Part shown: one piece after another, positions 14,738 through 22,690 of the stretch
Layout of the letters: the number at the start of each line of letters is the position of its first letter
Numbering within the stretch: the first letter of the stretch is position 1
Source: Acidimicrobiales bacterium
GTDB lineage: Bacteria; Actinomycetota; Acidimicrobiia; Acidimicrobiales; JAVJTC01
Length of the DNA: 36,268 bases
Direction: 5' to 3'
NCBI GenBank assembly: GCA_040219085.1
Contig: JAVJTC010000010.1
Coordinates: 1-36,268, forward strand
Program-made: the position numbers and the translations under genes
Notes under the pieces: model-generated
Database searches by the model: none
The model's input: the letters and a program-made list of their open reading frames with translations, nothing else
What the model was told of the DNA's origin: nothing

Positions 14738-16084
14738 ATGTCCGAAGTGCAGATCCGCGCGGGGATGCCCGGCCCGTCGACCGCCACGCTCACAGACCTC
14801 GGTGGCAACAGGGCGGTCGTCGTCACAGTGGGAGGAGACAGCGAGAACCGGGGAGCACTCACCCTCGACTGCGGACCCGTGATCTCCAACGCAGCCGAAC
14901 TCGCCCGCCACGAGCAGGTCCCCTGTGTCCTTCTGATCTCATCTTCGGGCGCCAACATCGCCGAGGGAATCGGCGCGTCGTTCGGCTGGGGAACCGCGGC
15001 GAAGGCCCTCGCCGCCGCCTCGGGAGTCGTGCCGATCCTCGCCTGCGCGACGGGACCCGTGGCGGCGGGCCCCGCCCTCCTGCTCGGTTTCGCGGACTTC
15101 GTGGTGATGACCGAGGCCAGCTACGCCTTCGTCAGCGGCCCGCTCATGGTGGAACAGTTCACCGGCGTGCCCATCGGGACCGATGAGCTGGGCGGGCCGG
15201 GAGTTCACGCCGACCGTTCCGGGCTCGCGTCCTTCGTGGTCACCGACGAACAAGCGGCGATCGACGTCATCGCCGAGCTCCTCCTCTACCTCCCGCCCCA
15301 CATCGACGCGATCGCGCCGACCGTGCTCACCGACGATCCTGTCGACCGTCCCACCCCCGAAGCGGGCGCCGTCCTGCCCACGTCGCCGACGGGGAGCTAC
15401 GACGTCCGCGACGTGATCCGCAGCGTGGTCGACGACGGGATCCTCGTGGAGTGCAGAGCCCGCTGGGCCGCCAACATCGTCACGGGCCTCGCTGCGATCG
15501 GCGGCACCCCGGTGGGCATAGTCGCGAACCAACCACAGATCCTCGCCGGGACCCTCGACATCGCCGCGTCCCAGAAGGCCGCTCGCTTCGTGGCGTTCTG
15601 CGACGCGTTCGGGATCCCCCTCGTCACCTTCGTGGACACGCCGGGGTTCCAGCCCGGCAAAGATCTCGAATGGCGCGGGATGATCCGCCACGGCGCCCAG
15701 CTCGCGTTCGCGTACGCCCGGGCCACCGTGCCGCGCGTGTGCGTCACGCTGCGGAAGTCCTACGGCGGTGCCTACATCGTCATGGACTCCAAGTACATGG
15801 GCAACGACGTGGCGCTGGCGTGGCCCAACGCCGAGATCGCCGTCATGGGGGCGAAGGGCGCCGTCGAGATCCTGCACCGTCGAACCGATCCGGCCGACCG
15901 GCCGATGCTCGAAGCCGACTACGAGGCCCGGCTTCTCAACCCCTACCGGGCCGCGGACCGTGGCTCGGTCGACGCCGTGATCGACCCCGCCGAGACCCGT
16001 CGCGAGGTGGCCGCGGCCCTCACCGTCCTCCAGTCGAAGCGCGAGCACCTCGTCAACCGGCGCCACGACAACTCGCCCCTGTGA
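14738..16084 (+). CDS. Acyl-CoA carboxylase carboxyltransferase subunit, short form
   Basis: A 448-residue protein of the AccD/PccB carboxyltransferase family, which transfers CO2 from carboxybiotin to acetyl-, propionyl- or longer acyl-CoA. Both crotonase-like halves are present: SSSGANIAEGIGASFGWGT, ATGPVAAGPALLLGFADF, ELGGPGVHADRSGLA, then AANIVTGLAAIGGTPVGIVA, FVDTPGFQPGKDLEWRGMIR, SYGGAYIVMDSKYMGND and AWPNAEIAVMGAKGAVEIL. It is shorter than usual (about 510-530), lacking the ARERI-type N-terminal segment. ATG 14738 is preferred over 14732 because TAGGA lies 7 bases upstream. No biotin-carboxylase partner is in the window, so the complex and substrate are unknown. It follows a LysR gene and precedes citrate synthase. 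Confidence 0.87.
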   Translation: MSEVQIRAGMPGPSTATLTDLGGNRAVVVTVGGDSENRGALTLDCGPVISNAAELARHEQVPCVLLISSSGANIAEGIGASFGWGTAAKALAAASGVVPILACATGPVAAGPALLLGFADFVVMTEASYAFVSGPLMVEQFTGVPIGTDELGGPGVHADRSGLASFVVTDEQAAIDVIAELLLYLPPHIDAIAPTVLTDDPVDRPTPEAGAVLPTSPTGSYDVRDVIRSVVDDGILVECRARWAANIVTGLAAIGGTPVGIVANQPQILAGTLDIAASQKAARFVAFCDAFGIPLVTFVDTPGFQPGKDLEWRGMIRHGAQLAFAYARATVPRVCVTLRKSYGGAYIVMDSKYMGNDVALAWPNAEIAVMGAKGAVEILHRRTDPADRPMLEADYEARLLNPYRAADRGSVDAVIDPAETRREVAAALTVLQSKREHLVNRRHDNSPL

Positions 16085-16137
16085 CGCCGGACCGGGGCCT
16101 CGCGGGCCGCGCGGGCCATGCGGACGCCCCTCCGGGA

Positions 16138-16166
16138 TTCGCCACGGAACGGGCGGCTGGTAGTGT
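16138..16166 (+). promoter_or_regulatory. Putative citrate synthase promoter
   Basis: TTCGCC (weak -35) and TAGTGT (-10) are separated by 17 bp in the 171-bp gap before gltA; start of transcription would be near 16173, giving a leader of about 80 nt. Confidence 0.35.
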
Positions 16167-16255
16167 CACCCCTCGGGCCGCCCGTCACCCCCCGGTATCC
16201 GACCGGACCGGATGAGCGCGGCCCGCTGACCGCACGAGGAGCAGAGGGGAACAAG

Positions 16256-17524
16256 GTGTCCGAATCGATCACCATCACCGACAACCGGACGGGCAAGTCG
16301 GTCGAGATCCCGATCGAAGGAGGAGCCGTCGACGCGACCGAGTGGCGGAACCTCATGCCCAACATCTGGTTCCGTGACCTCGGCTTCGCAACGACGGCCG
16401 CAGCTGACAGTGCGATCTGCTACATCGACGGCGAGGCGGGCGTACTGCAGTACCGCGGCTACCCGATCGAACAGCTCGCCGAGCATTCGACCTATCTCGA
16501 GGTCGCCTATCTCCTCTTGAACGGGGAACTCCCGTCGGCCGACGAGTACGCCACCTGGGTGCACGAGATCACCCACCACACCTACATCCACGAGAACTTC
16601 CGCAAGCGCTTCATGGAGTCGTTCCATTACGACGCGCACCCGATGGGGATGCTGATCTCGACGGTCGCAGCGCTGTCGACCTTCTACCCCGAGGCGAAGA
16701 ACGTGATGGACTACGACGTCCGCCACGCCCAGATCGTGCGGCTGATCGCCAAGATGCCGACGATCGCAGCCGCCGGCCACCGGTTCTCGGTCGGCATGCC
16801 CTACGTGTATCCGAACAACGACATCGACTTCGCGAGCAACTTCCTGTCGATGATGTTCAAGATCGCCGAACCGGTCTACCAGACGGACCCGGCCATCGCC
16901 CGCGCTCTCGACATCTTGTTCATCCTCCACGCCGACCACGAGCAGAACTGCTCGACGAGCACCGCCCGTGTTGTCGGGAGCTCCCATGCCGACCCGTACT
17001 CCGCGGTCGCCGCGGCGAGTGCGGCGCTGTACGGGCCCCGACACGGCGGAGCGAACGAGGCCGTCCTGTCGATGCTCGGCGAGATCGGCACCTACGACAA
17101 CGTCGATGCGTTCATCCAGTCGGTCAAGGACGGCAATGGCCGTCTGATGGGATTCGGCCACCGGGTCTACAAGAACTACGACCCGCGAGCCGCGATCATC
17201 AAGGAACACGCGGACAGGGTGTTCGCGATCACGGGTAAGAACCCGCTCCTCGACATCGCCCTGAAGCTCGAGGAGGTGGCGCTCGCCGACGACTACTTCG
17301 TCTCCCGCAAGCTCTACCCGAACGTCGACTTCTACTCCGGGCTGATCTACCAGGCGCTGGGCTTCCCCACCGACATGTTCACGGTCCTGTTCGCCATCCC
17401 CCGCGTGTCGGGTTGGCTCGCCCACTGGAACGAGATGCTGGAGCACGACTCGCGCATCGCCCGTCCCCGTCAGGTCTACACCGGTGCGACGACCCGGGAT
17501 TACGTGCCGATGGACAATCGATAA
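16256..17524 (+). CDS. gltA: Citrate synthase (hexameric, type II)
   Basis: Condenses oxaloacetate and acetyl-CoA to citrate, the entry step of the TCA cycle. The 422-residue protein carries the catalytic residues in GPRHGGANEA (His), GFGHRVYKNYDPRA (His) and YPNVDFYSG (Asp), plus LHADHEQNCSTST. Length and the N-terminal beta-rich segment (SITITDNRTGKSVEIPI) are those of the E. coli-like type II enzyme, which is often inhibited by NADH. GTG 16256 is preceded by GCAGAGGGGA, a good Shine-Dalgarno; upstream codons do not match the family. Aconitase, the next enzyme of the pathway, is about 4 kb upstream on the same strand but in a separate unit. Confidence 0.97.
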   Translation: MSESITITDNRTGKSVEIPIEGGAVDATEWRNLMPNIWFRDLGFATTAAADSAICYIDGEAGVLQYRGYPIEQLAEHSTYLEVAYLLLNGELPSADEYATWVHEITHHTYIHENFRKRFMESFHYDAHPMGMLISTVAALSTFYPEAKNVMDYDVRHAQIVRLIAKMPTIAAAGHRFSVGMPYVYPNNDIDFASNFLSMMFKIAEPVYQTDPAIARALDILFILHADHEQNCSTSTARVVGSSHADPYSAVAAASAALYGPRHGGANEAVLSMLGEIGTYDNVDAFIQSVKDGNGRLMGFGHRVYKNYDPRAAIIKEHADRVFAITGKNPLLDIALKLEEVALADDYFVSRKLYPNVDFYSGLIYQALGFPTDMFTVLFAIPRVSGWLAHWNEMLEHDSRIARPRQVYTGATTRDYVPMDNR

Positions 17525-17530
17525 GCCTGA

Positions 17531-17550
17531 ATAACTTTCGATAACTTTCG
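17531..17550 (+). repeat. 10-bp direct repeat after gltA
   Basis: ATAACTTTCG occurs twice in tandem just past the gltA stop. It is AT-rich relative to its surroundings and could be a protein-binding site or part of the downstream gene's promoter; function unknown. Confidence 0.5.
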
Positions 17551-17595
17551 AAGTCTCTCCTTTACCCGGACGGGTCCACGCGCGAGGCTGTGGCC

Positions 17596-18927
17596 ATGTC
17601 AACCGCGCTCGCCATCGCCCCGGACGGCACGCTGTGCATCGACAAGACGGGTCCCGACGACGTCATCGCGGCTCAGGCGGAGATCCTGGCCGGTCTCGAC
17701 ATCGCCGGGCTCCCGACCCTTCTCGCCCAGCCGAGCCCCGAGTGCCTCCGGCTCCGCCACGCCGGTCGACACACCCTCGCGACGTGGTCGGCCCCCAGTC
17801 CCCGCGACCGGGCGGCGGTGGTCGCTGCGGTCGCGGACACCCTCGACGCGCTCCACCAGGCGGGCATCGTCCACGGGGCGATACGGCCGGACCACGTCGT
17901 CATCGCTGGTAACGGCTCCCCCGTCCTCGTGGGACTCTCCTCGGCGCGCCGGGTCAGCAATCCGTCGGCGCTGAGCCCCGCGGCCCCACCCGTCGAACGC
18001 CGCGACGACATCGAGGCCCTCGGTCGGCTGTGCGTCGTGGCACCGGCGGGCAAGGGCGCGCCCGACGCCGGTTTCGCCCGGTTCCTCCGCACGCGTCGCG
18101 ACGGGGTGTCGACCGAGTTGAACGGCATTGCCGACAAGATCCGCTCCGGGCGCTTCGACTCCGCCCGGGGCGTCGCCGACGCCCTACGTGACGCCTTCGG
18201 GCTCGATACGGCCGACGACCCCACCCGCGCAGCCCCGATCCCCCGCAGGGAACCACCGCCGGCGACCGGTGATGTACCCGATCCCGACCCGGTCCGGTCC
18301 GAAGCCGCCGCGCCCGCCCGTACCGGCCGGAACCTCCCAGGCGCGGCCCGCGCCGCACTCGGCGCGTGCTGCGTGGTGATCGCCGGCATCGCCGTCGCGA
18401 TGGGAGTCGGCACGCTCATGCCCTCGTCGGGAGACATCCCGGCGGACGGCCCCCTCGACTTCTCCGCGCAGGATTCCCTCGACACCGACGATGACGCAGC
18501 GCTACGACAGACCGCGGTGGACACCGCACCCGAACCACCACAGACCGCGGGGATCAGCCCGGGTACTCCGCCGTGCTCCGATGCGGCCGGCCACGACGTG
18601 GACGGCGACGGATGCCCCGACGACGTCGTCATCGAGGCGGGAGCGGTCATCATCGACGGCGCCCGCTATCCGGTGGGGCGGCCCGGCGACGACCTCGCCG
18701 TCGGCGACTGGGACTGCGACGGTACGGCGACACTGGATCTCGTGCGGGGCGGGACGGGTGAGGTCTGGATGTTCGCCCGGTGGCCACGGGACGAACCACT
18801 CACCGCGACCCTCGAGGCGGAGGTGTCACCGCCGCTCGAAACCACCGTTGTGACATCGCCGGCCGATGGCTGCGAGAGCCTCGTCGTGCGGGGCGACGGT
18901 GAGGTCTGGAGCTCGGCGGATCCCTGA
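17596..18927 (+). CDS. Transmembrane pseudokinase with extracellular FG-GAP-like domain
   Basis: A 443-residue protein not matched to a named gene. Residues 1 to about 205 resemble a degenerate Ser/Thr kinase fold: VADTLDALHQAGIVHGAIRP with DHVVIAGNGSPVLVGLSSARR sits where kinases have HRDxKxxN and DFG; the catalytic Asp and DFG are absent and there is no glycine loop. A Pro/Ala-rich linker leads to one membrane helix (ALGACCVVIAGIAVAMGVGT, about 254-275). The outer part has DVDGDGCPDD and GDWDCDGTATLDLVRGGTGE, Asp-rich loops like calcium-binding FG-GAP/VCBS repeats. ATG 17596 lies 8 bases after GAGG; GTG 17590 is possible. A scaffold or sensor role, like the mycobacterial MviN pseudokinase domain, is inference. 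It converges on bldD. Confidence 0.72.
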   Translation: MSTALAIAPDGTLCIDKTGPDDVIAAQAEILAGLDIAGLPTLLAQPSPECLRLRHAGRHTLATWSAPSPRDRAAVVAAVADTLDALHQAGIVHGAIRPDHVVIAGNGSPVLVGLSSARRVSNPSALSPAAPPVERRDDIEALGRLCVVAPAGKGAPDAGFARFLRTRRDGVSTELNGIADKIRSGRFDSARGVADALRDAFGLDTADDPTRAAPIPRREPPPATGDVPDPDPVRSEAAAPARTGRNLPGAARAALGACCVVIAGIAVAMGVGTLMPSSGDIPADGPLDFSAQDSLDTDDDAALRQTAVDTAPEPPQTAGISPGTPPCSDAAGHDVDGDGCPDDVVIEAGAVIIDGARYPVGRPGDDLAVGDWDCDGTATLDLVRGGTGEVWMFARWPRDEPLTATLEAEVSPPLETTVVTSPADGCESLVVRGDGEVWSSADP

Positions 18928-18946
18928 GGGCGTGGCGAACGCTCAG
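18924..18946. terminator. Possible bidirectional terminator hairpin
   Basis: CTGA-GG-GCGT, loop GGCGA, ACGC-TCAG form an 8-bp stem with a 2-nt bulge, spanning the stop codons of two convergent genes. No T-tract; weak. Confidence 0.3.
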
Positions 18947-19443
18947 ATGGCGAACGCGAGTCCCAGCTCGGACAGGCGCGGGATGGTCTGGTCGACGCCC
19001 ACGCCGAGAATGCAGGCCAGCGCGCGAAGGTCATCGGAGCGGATCGTGAGGACCCGGCCGTTGAAGTCCTGACGTTGCACCTGGATCATCGTGAGATAGC
19101 GGGCGAGCATCTCCGCCTCGGCCCCGGTGAGGCCGTCCAGGCGCTGCAGGTCGATGGTCACGTAGGGACCGCTCTCGCGTGGTCCCGACACCGGGGTCAT
19201 CCCCACGCCGGGGAGCAGTTGTTCGATCGGAACCGAGTAGATCGCGGCCAGTCGTTGGAGCCGGGGAACCGAGATCACCCGCTCGGCACGTTCGTACGCG
19301 CCGAGCACCGACGCCTTGAACTCACCCGCGGAGTCCGCCTCGACGTCTTGGAGTGACAGGCCCTTCTGCCGACGGATCGCCCGGATGCGGCTGCCGACCT
19401 CCCGGACGTAGGCCTGATCGTTCTCGTCGTGCTCGTCGCTCAT
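18943..19443 (-). CDS. bldD: BldD-like c-di-GMP-responsive transcriptional regulator
   Basis: A 166-residue homologue of Streptomyces BldD, the repressor of development whose dimer forms around tetrameric c-di-GMP. The N-terminal helix-turn-helix matches BldD: SRIRAIRRQKGLSLQDVE, SVLGAYERAERVISVPRLQR and LAAIYSVPIEQLLPG (residues 18-79). The C-terminal domain carries the RxD-x8-RxxD signature intact: Arg124-Gln-Asp126, eight residues, Arg135-Ser-Asp-Asp138. ATG 19443 is chosen because homology starts there and GGGGAA precedes it; upstream codons are unlike the family and overlap the promoter. It has its own promoter and lies downstream of rsmE on the same strand. Targets in a non-sporulating relative are unknown. 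Confidence 0.88.
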   Translation of the reverse strand: MSDEHDENDQAYVREVGSRIRAIRRQKGLSLQDVEADSAGEFKASVLGAYERAERVISVPRLQRLAAIYSVPIEQLLPGVGMTPVSGPRESGPYVTIDLQRLDGLTGAEAEMLARYLTMIQVQRQDFNGRVLTIRSDDLRALACILGVGVDQTIPRLSELGLAFAI

Positions 19444-19540
19444 TTCCCCGTGCCTCTCATCGGCCACTTCCGCAATGGACCTGCGGCGGCGGCCGGTCGC
19501 TGGACGCGCCGGTCGACCACTGATGCGACCACTCTCTGTC

Positions 19541-19569
19541 ACAATAGAGAACGATCTGCGGTGAGTCAA
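19541..19569 (-). promoter_or_regulatory. Promoter of bldD
   Basis: On the minus strand TTGACT, 17 bases, TATTGT: a near-consensus sigma-70/HrdB promoter and the clearest in the window. Transcription would begin near 19534, leaving a leader of about 90 nt. Confidence 0.7.
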
Positions 19570-19584
19570 CCACGCGGCGTGGTT
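19568..19584 (-). terminator. Hairpin after rsmE, touching the bldD -35 box
   Basis: AACCACG-CGG-CGTGGTT, a perfect 7-bp stem with a 3-nt loop, lies 64 bp beyond the rsmE stop. Its last two T residues on the minus strand are the first two bases of the bldD -35 box. Likely terminator of the lepA-hrcA-dnaJ-rsmE transcript; no T-run. Confidence 0.45.
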
Positions 19585-19647
19585 CTTACGGACCCTTCCC
19601 GCCCTCCTCGCACCCGATACGGCCGCAGACAGAGGCGCGCGAGGTTC

Positions 19648-20337
19648 TCAGCCTCCTACGCCACCTTCACGCCGGGCCACGGCGAGTGCCGCCGCCACCA
19701 TGGCGGCGGTCTCGGTTCGCAGCACGTTAGGGCCCAGACCCACCGGTTCAGCGGGCAGAAGCGCACGTTCGCTTGCAGAGAAGCCGCCCTCCGGGCCGAT
19801 GACCAGCAGGGGGACCGCCTCGCAAACCAGCGGCGCGCCGGGTTCGCACCGGCGTGCACCCGGTTCGCGTGCGAGATCGGCGAAGGCGGAGACAGGCTCC
19901 ACCGTGGGGAGCCGACACCGCCGCGACTGCATCGACGCCTCCCGCACGATCCGCAGCCAACGCTCGTGATGGCGGGCAGCTCGATCCGCGTCCCAACGGA
20001 CGACCGAACGCTCGGCGGTGTACCCGACGATTCGGTCGACGCCGATCTCGGTGAGCTTCTGGACGATCAACTCGGGACGTCCCCCCTTGACCACAGCGAA
20101 TGCGACGGCCACCGGGCTCGCCGGCGCAGGCACCTCCACGACGTCACCCACCGGCTCGGGAGCGGCCGCGAAACGCGCGGGCCGCCACCGTCCCTGCCCG
20201 TCGGAGATCGTGATCGGGTCACCGGCGCGCACCCGCAGCACCCGAGCCAGGTGGTGATCGTCGTCGGGGTCGAGTTCGGGGGCATCGAGGTCGGTGACGA
20301 AGACGTGTGGGCACCCGCCCAGGCCGGGATGGGTCAC
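19648..20337 (-). CDS. rsmE: 16S rRNA (uracil-1498-N3)-methyltransferase
   Basis: RsmE methylates N3 of U1498 in 16S rRNA of the 30S subunit using S-adenosylmethionine (SPOUT fold). The 229-residue protein has the N-terminal PUA-like segment (HVFVTDLDAPELDPDDDHHL, RVLRVRAGDPITISDGQG), KGGRPELIVQKLTEIGV, SVVRWDADRA, IVREASMQSRR, and the knotted SAM-binding motifs VIGPEGGFS and LGPNVLRTETAAM. GTG 20337 lies 13 bp after the dnaJ stop, so the two are in one transcript; dnaJ-rsmE adjacency is common in bacteria. Confidence 0.95.
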   Translation of the reverse strand: MTHPGLGGCPHVFVTDLDAPELDPDDDHHLARVLRVRAGDPITISDGQGRWRPARFAAAPEPVGDVVEVPAPASPVAVAFAVVKGGRPELIVQKLTEIGVDRIVGYTAERSVVRWDADRAARHHERWLRIVREASMQSRRCRLPTVEPVSAFADLAREPGARRCEPGAPLVCEAVPLLVIGPEGGFSASERALLPAEPVGLGPNVLRTETAAMVAAALAVARREGGVGG

Positions 20338-20350
20338 GGTGATGTCCCGC

Positions 20351-21463
20351 TCAGGTGTTGAACGCGGAGCGAAGCCGGCCGAACCAGCCCTTGCCGTCGT
20401 CGGCGACCTCGTCCCCGCGCAACTCCGCGAGGCGTCGCACCAGCTCGCGCTGCTCGGAATCGAGGTCGGTCGGCGTCTCCACCTTCAGCCGTACCAGCAG
20501 ATCGCCCCGGCCCCGGCCCTGCAGGCGGGGCACGCCGTGGCCCCGGATCCGGTGGATCTCCCCTGTCTGGGCCCCCGGGCGGATCCGCAGCTCCTCGGTG
20601 CCGTAGAGGGTCTCGTAGTCGAGTTCGGCACCGAGCGCAGCCTGGGTCATCGGGATCTCGAGGTCGTGCACGAGATCGTCACCGTCGCGGGTGAGATAGG
20701 CGTGGTCGGCGACCGCGATACGGACGTAGAGATCACCGTGGGGGCCACCCCGGGGACCGGCGGCACCGCGCCCCGACAGCCGCAAGGTGGAGCCCGTGTC
20801 CACGCCGGCCGGCACGTCGACCGTGTAGGTCTTGTCGGTGACGACCCGGCCCTCCCCCGAACAGGTGGCGCAGGTGTGCTCGATCCAACGGCCGGAGCCC
20901 GAACACCGGTCACACGGCGATGCCGTCACCATCTGCCCGAGCAGTGACTGCCGCACCCGCTGGACCTGACCGGACCCGTTGCACTGCGGACACGTGACCG
21001 GCTCGGTCCCGGGCTTCGCGCCCGTCGCCTCACAGGTCTCGCATGCCACGGCGGTGCGGACCTCGACGTCGGTCGCGGTCCCGAGAACGGCATCGGTGAA
21101 CGACAGCCGGACGGTCGCCTGCAGGTCCGGCCCCGCCGCCGGGCCGCTGGGACCACGGCCGCCGAACCCGCTCTGGCCGAAGAACGCGTCGAAGATGTCC
21201 CCGAAGCCCGCCCCGAAGGGGTCTCCCCCGGCACCTCCACCGCCCTCGGACGCGTGGCCGAACCGGTCGTAACGGGCGCGCCGTTCGGGGTCCGAGAGGA
21301 CCTCGTAGGCACGGGCGACCTCCTTGAACCGGGCCTCGGCGTCACCATCGCCGGGGTTGCGGTCGGGGTGCAGCTCACGAGCCAGGCGGCGGTAGGACTT
21401 CTTCAGTTCATCGGGAGAGGCGCCACGGTCCACACCGAGTACCTCGTAGTAGTCGCGCTCCAC
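20351..21463 (-). CDS. dnaJ: Chaperone DnaJ (type I Hsp40)
   Basis: Co-chaperone that delivers unfolded proteins to DnaK and stimulates its ATPase. The 370-residue protein has a J domain ([23 protein letters not shown] at about 32-34), a Gly/Phe-rich stretch ([16 protein letters not shown]), four CxxCxGxG-type zinc-finger motifs ([32 protein letters not shown]) and the two C-terminal substrate-binding beta domains. It starts with GTG at 21463. It lies between hrcA and rsmE on one strand. dnaK and grpE are not in the window, so this is probably the DnaJ2 type linked to hrcA found in many actinobacteria. Confidence 0.96.
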   Translation of the reverse strand: MERDYYEVLGVDRGASPDELKKSYRRLARELHPDRNPGDGDAEARFKEVARAYEVLSDPERRARYDRFGHASEGGGGAGGDPFGAGFGDIFDAFFGQSGFGGRGPSGPAAGPDLQATVRLSFTDAVLGTATDVEVRTAVACETCEATGAKPGTEPVTCPQCNGSGQVQRVRQSLLGQMVTASPCDRCSGSGRWIEHTCATCSGEGRVVTDKTYTVDVPAGVDTGSTLRLSGRGAAGPRGGPHGDLYVRIAVADHAYLTRDGDDLVHDLEIPMTQAALGAELDYETLYGTEELRIRPGAQTGEIHRIRGHGVPRLQGRGRGDLLVRLKVETPTDLDSEQRELVRRLAELRGDEVADDGKGWFGRLRSAFNT

Positions 21464-21572
21464 GTCACCTCATCGTTCGGCGGCCCGGTGGGTCGGTCCC
21501 CGGGGTCGATCGGTCAGCCCCGGCTGGGCAGCGTCCCGCTCAACGGATGGCCGGGGACATCGTGCCGTCTGA

Positions 21573-22595
21573 TCAGCCTTCGGACAACCGCGAGCCGAGT
21601 TGCGCGCTCACAACGGCGACCGCGGCGACGGCCTGGGGGTAGTTCATGTGGGTGGGTCCGAGGACGGCGATCTGGCCCGCCGGGGAGCCCTCCACCAGGT
21701 AGGGGGCGACGACCACCGAGCACTCGGCCAGCGGTTCCACACCGGTCTCCGAGCCGATGGCGACGGTCAGTCCCCGGTCGATGACGTCGCGCACGAGAGT
21801 CACCATCACGTACTGCTTCTCGAGGATCGACAGCACTTCGCGCACCTGCTCGGTGGCGGCGAACAGCGAGGCCACCGTCGGCGTGCCACCGACGTAGAAC
21901 TGCTCGTGGGGAGCGGCGGCACCTTCGGCAATCGCGTCGACGCACGAGGAGACGATGTCGTCGATCGCCACGTCCCCGGTCGGCGCGGGCTCGGCGGCGT
22001 CGGCCAACGGTCGGCCGATCATCGCTCCGGCGAGTACCGCTCCCGCGCGGTCCACGGCATCCCGGGCCGCGCCGTCGCCGGCCCCGGGAAGGTCCACGGT
22101 GTACTTCTCGATGGCACCGTTGGACATCACGACAACGACGAGGGCGACGTCGTGATGGAGTCCCACGAGTTGCACGGAGCGGACGGTGGCGAGTTCGGCC
22201 CCCGGACCGACCACCACCGATGTGTAGTGCGTGAGCTGGCTCAACAGCCGGCTGGTGTCGCGCAACATCGTCTCGATCTCGCCGTGGGCCCTCTCGAAGA
22301 AATGCGAGATGCGCTCGTTGGTGGCCTGACCGAACTCGAAGGGCCGCATGAGTTCGTCGACGAAGTAGCGATAGCCCTTGTCGGTGGGGACACGCCCGGC
22401 GCTGGTGTGGGGTTGTTCGAGGAAGCCGGCCTGTTCGAGTGCCAGGAGTTCCTTGCGGACGGTGGCCGAGGAGACCTCGAGCCCTTCCGCGTCCACGATC
22501 GCTCCCGATCCCACGGGGCGGGCGGTCGACGTGTATCCCTCGACCACCGCTCGCAGAATCGCCGCCTTCCGGTCGGACAGCTGCGCGTCAGTCAT
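21573..22595 (-). CDS. hrcA: Heat-inducible transcriptional repressor HrcA
   Basis: HrcA represses groE/dnaK-type heat-shock operons by binding CIRCE and is itself stabilized by GroEL. The 340-residue protein begins LSDRKAAILRAVVEGYTSTA with RPVGSGAIV and the winged helix SSATVRKELLALEQAGFLEQ, PHTSAGRVPTDKGYRYFVDE, followed by the inserted and GAF-like domains (ending LVEGSPAGQIAVLGPTHMNY). It is 109 bp upstream of dnaJ and 95 bp downstream of lepA. I see no CIRCE inverted repeat (GCACTC-N9-GAGTGC core) in the 95 bp before it, so its targets are probably elsewhere. Confidence 0.95.
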   Translation of the reverse strand: MTDAQLSDRKAAILRAVVEGYTSTARPVGSGAIVDAEGLEVSSATVRKELLALEQAGFLEQPHTSAGRVPTDKGYRYFVDELMRPFEFGQATNERISHFFERAHGEIETMLRDTSRLLSQLTHYTSVVVGPGAELATVRSVQLVGLHHDVALVVVVMSNGAIEKYTVDLPGAGDGAARDAVDRAGAVLAGAMIGRPLADAAEPAPTGDVAIDDIVSSCVDAIAEGAAAPHEQFYVGGTPTVASLFAATEQVREVLSILEKQYVMVTLVRDVIDRGLTVAIGSETGVEPLAECSVVVAPYLVEGSPAGQIAVLGPTHMNYPQAVAAVAVVSAQLGSRLSEG

Positions 22596-22690
22596 GATCG
22601 GCTCGATCCTACCGACACCTGCGGCACTGAACCGTACCGGGGGCGCGTCCAGGCACCGGGCCGTCGTCAGACGACCGGGGAAGCGGGACG

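Noticed and set aside
16085-16255. Riboswitch before citrate synthase
   Set aside because: No conserved aptamer pattern recognised; only a promoter-like pair and a Shine-Dalgarno were seen.
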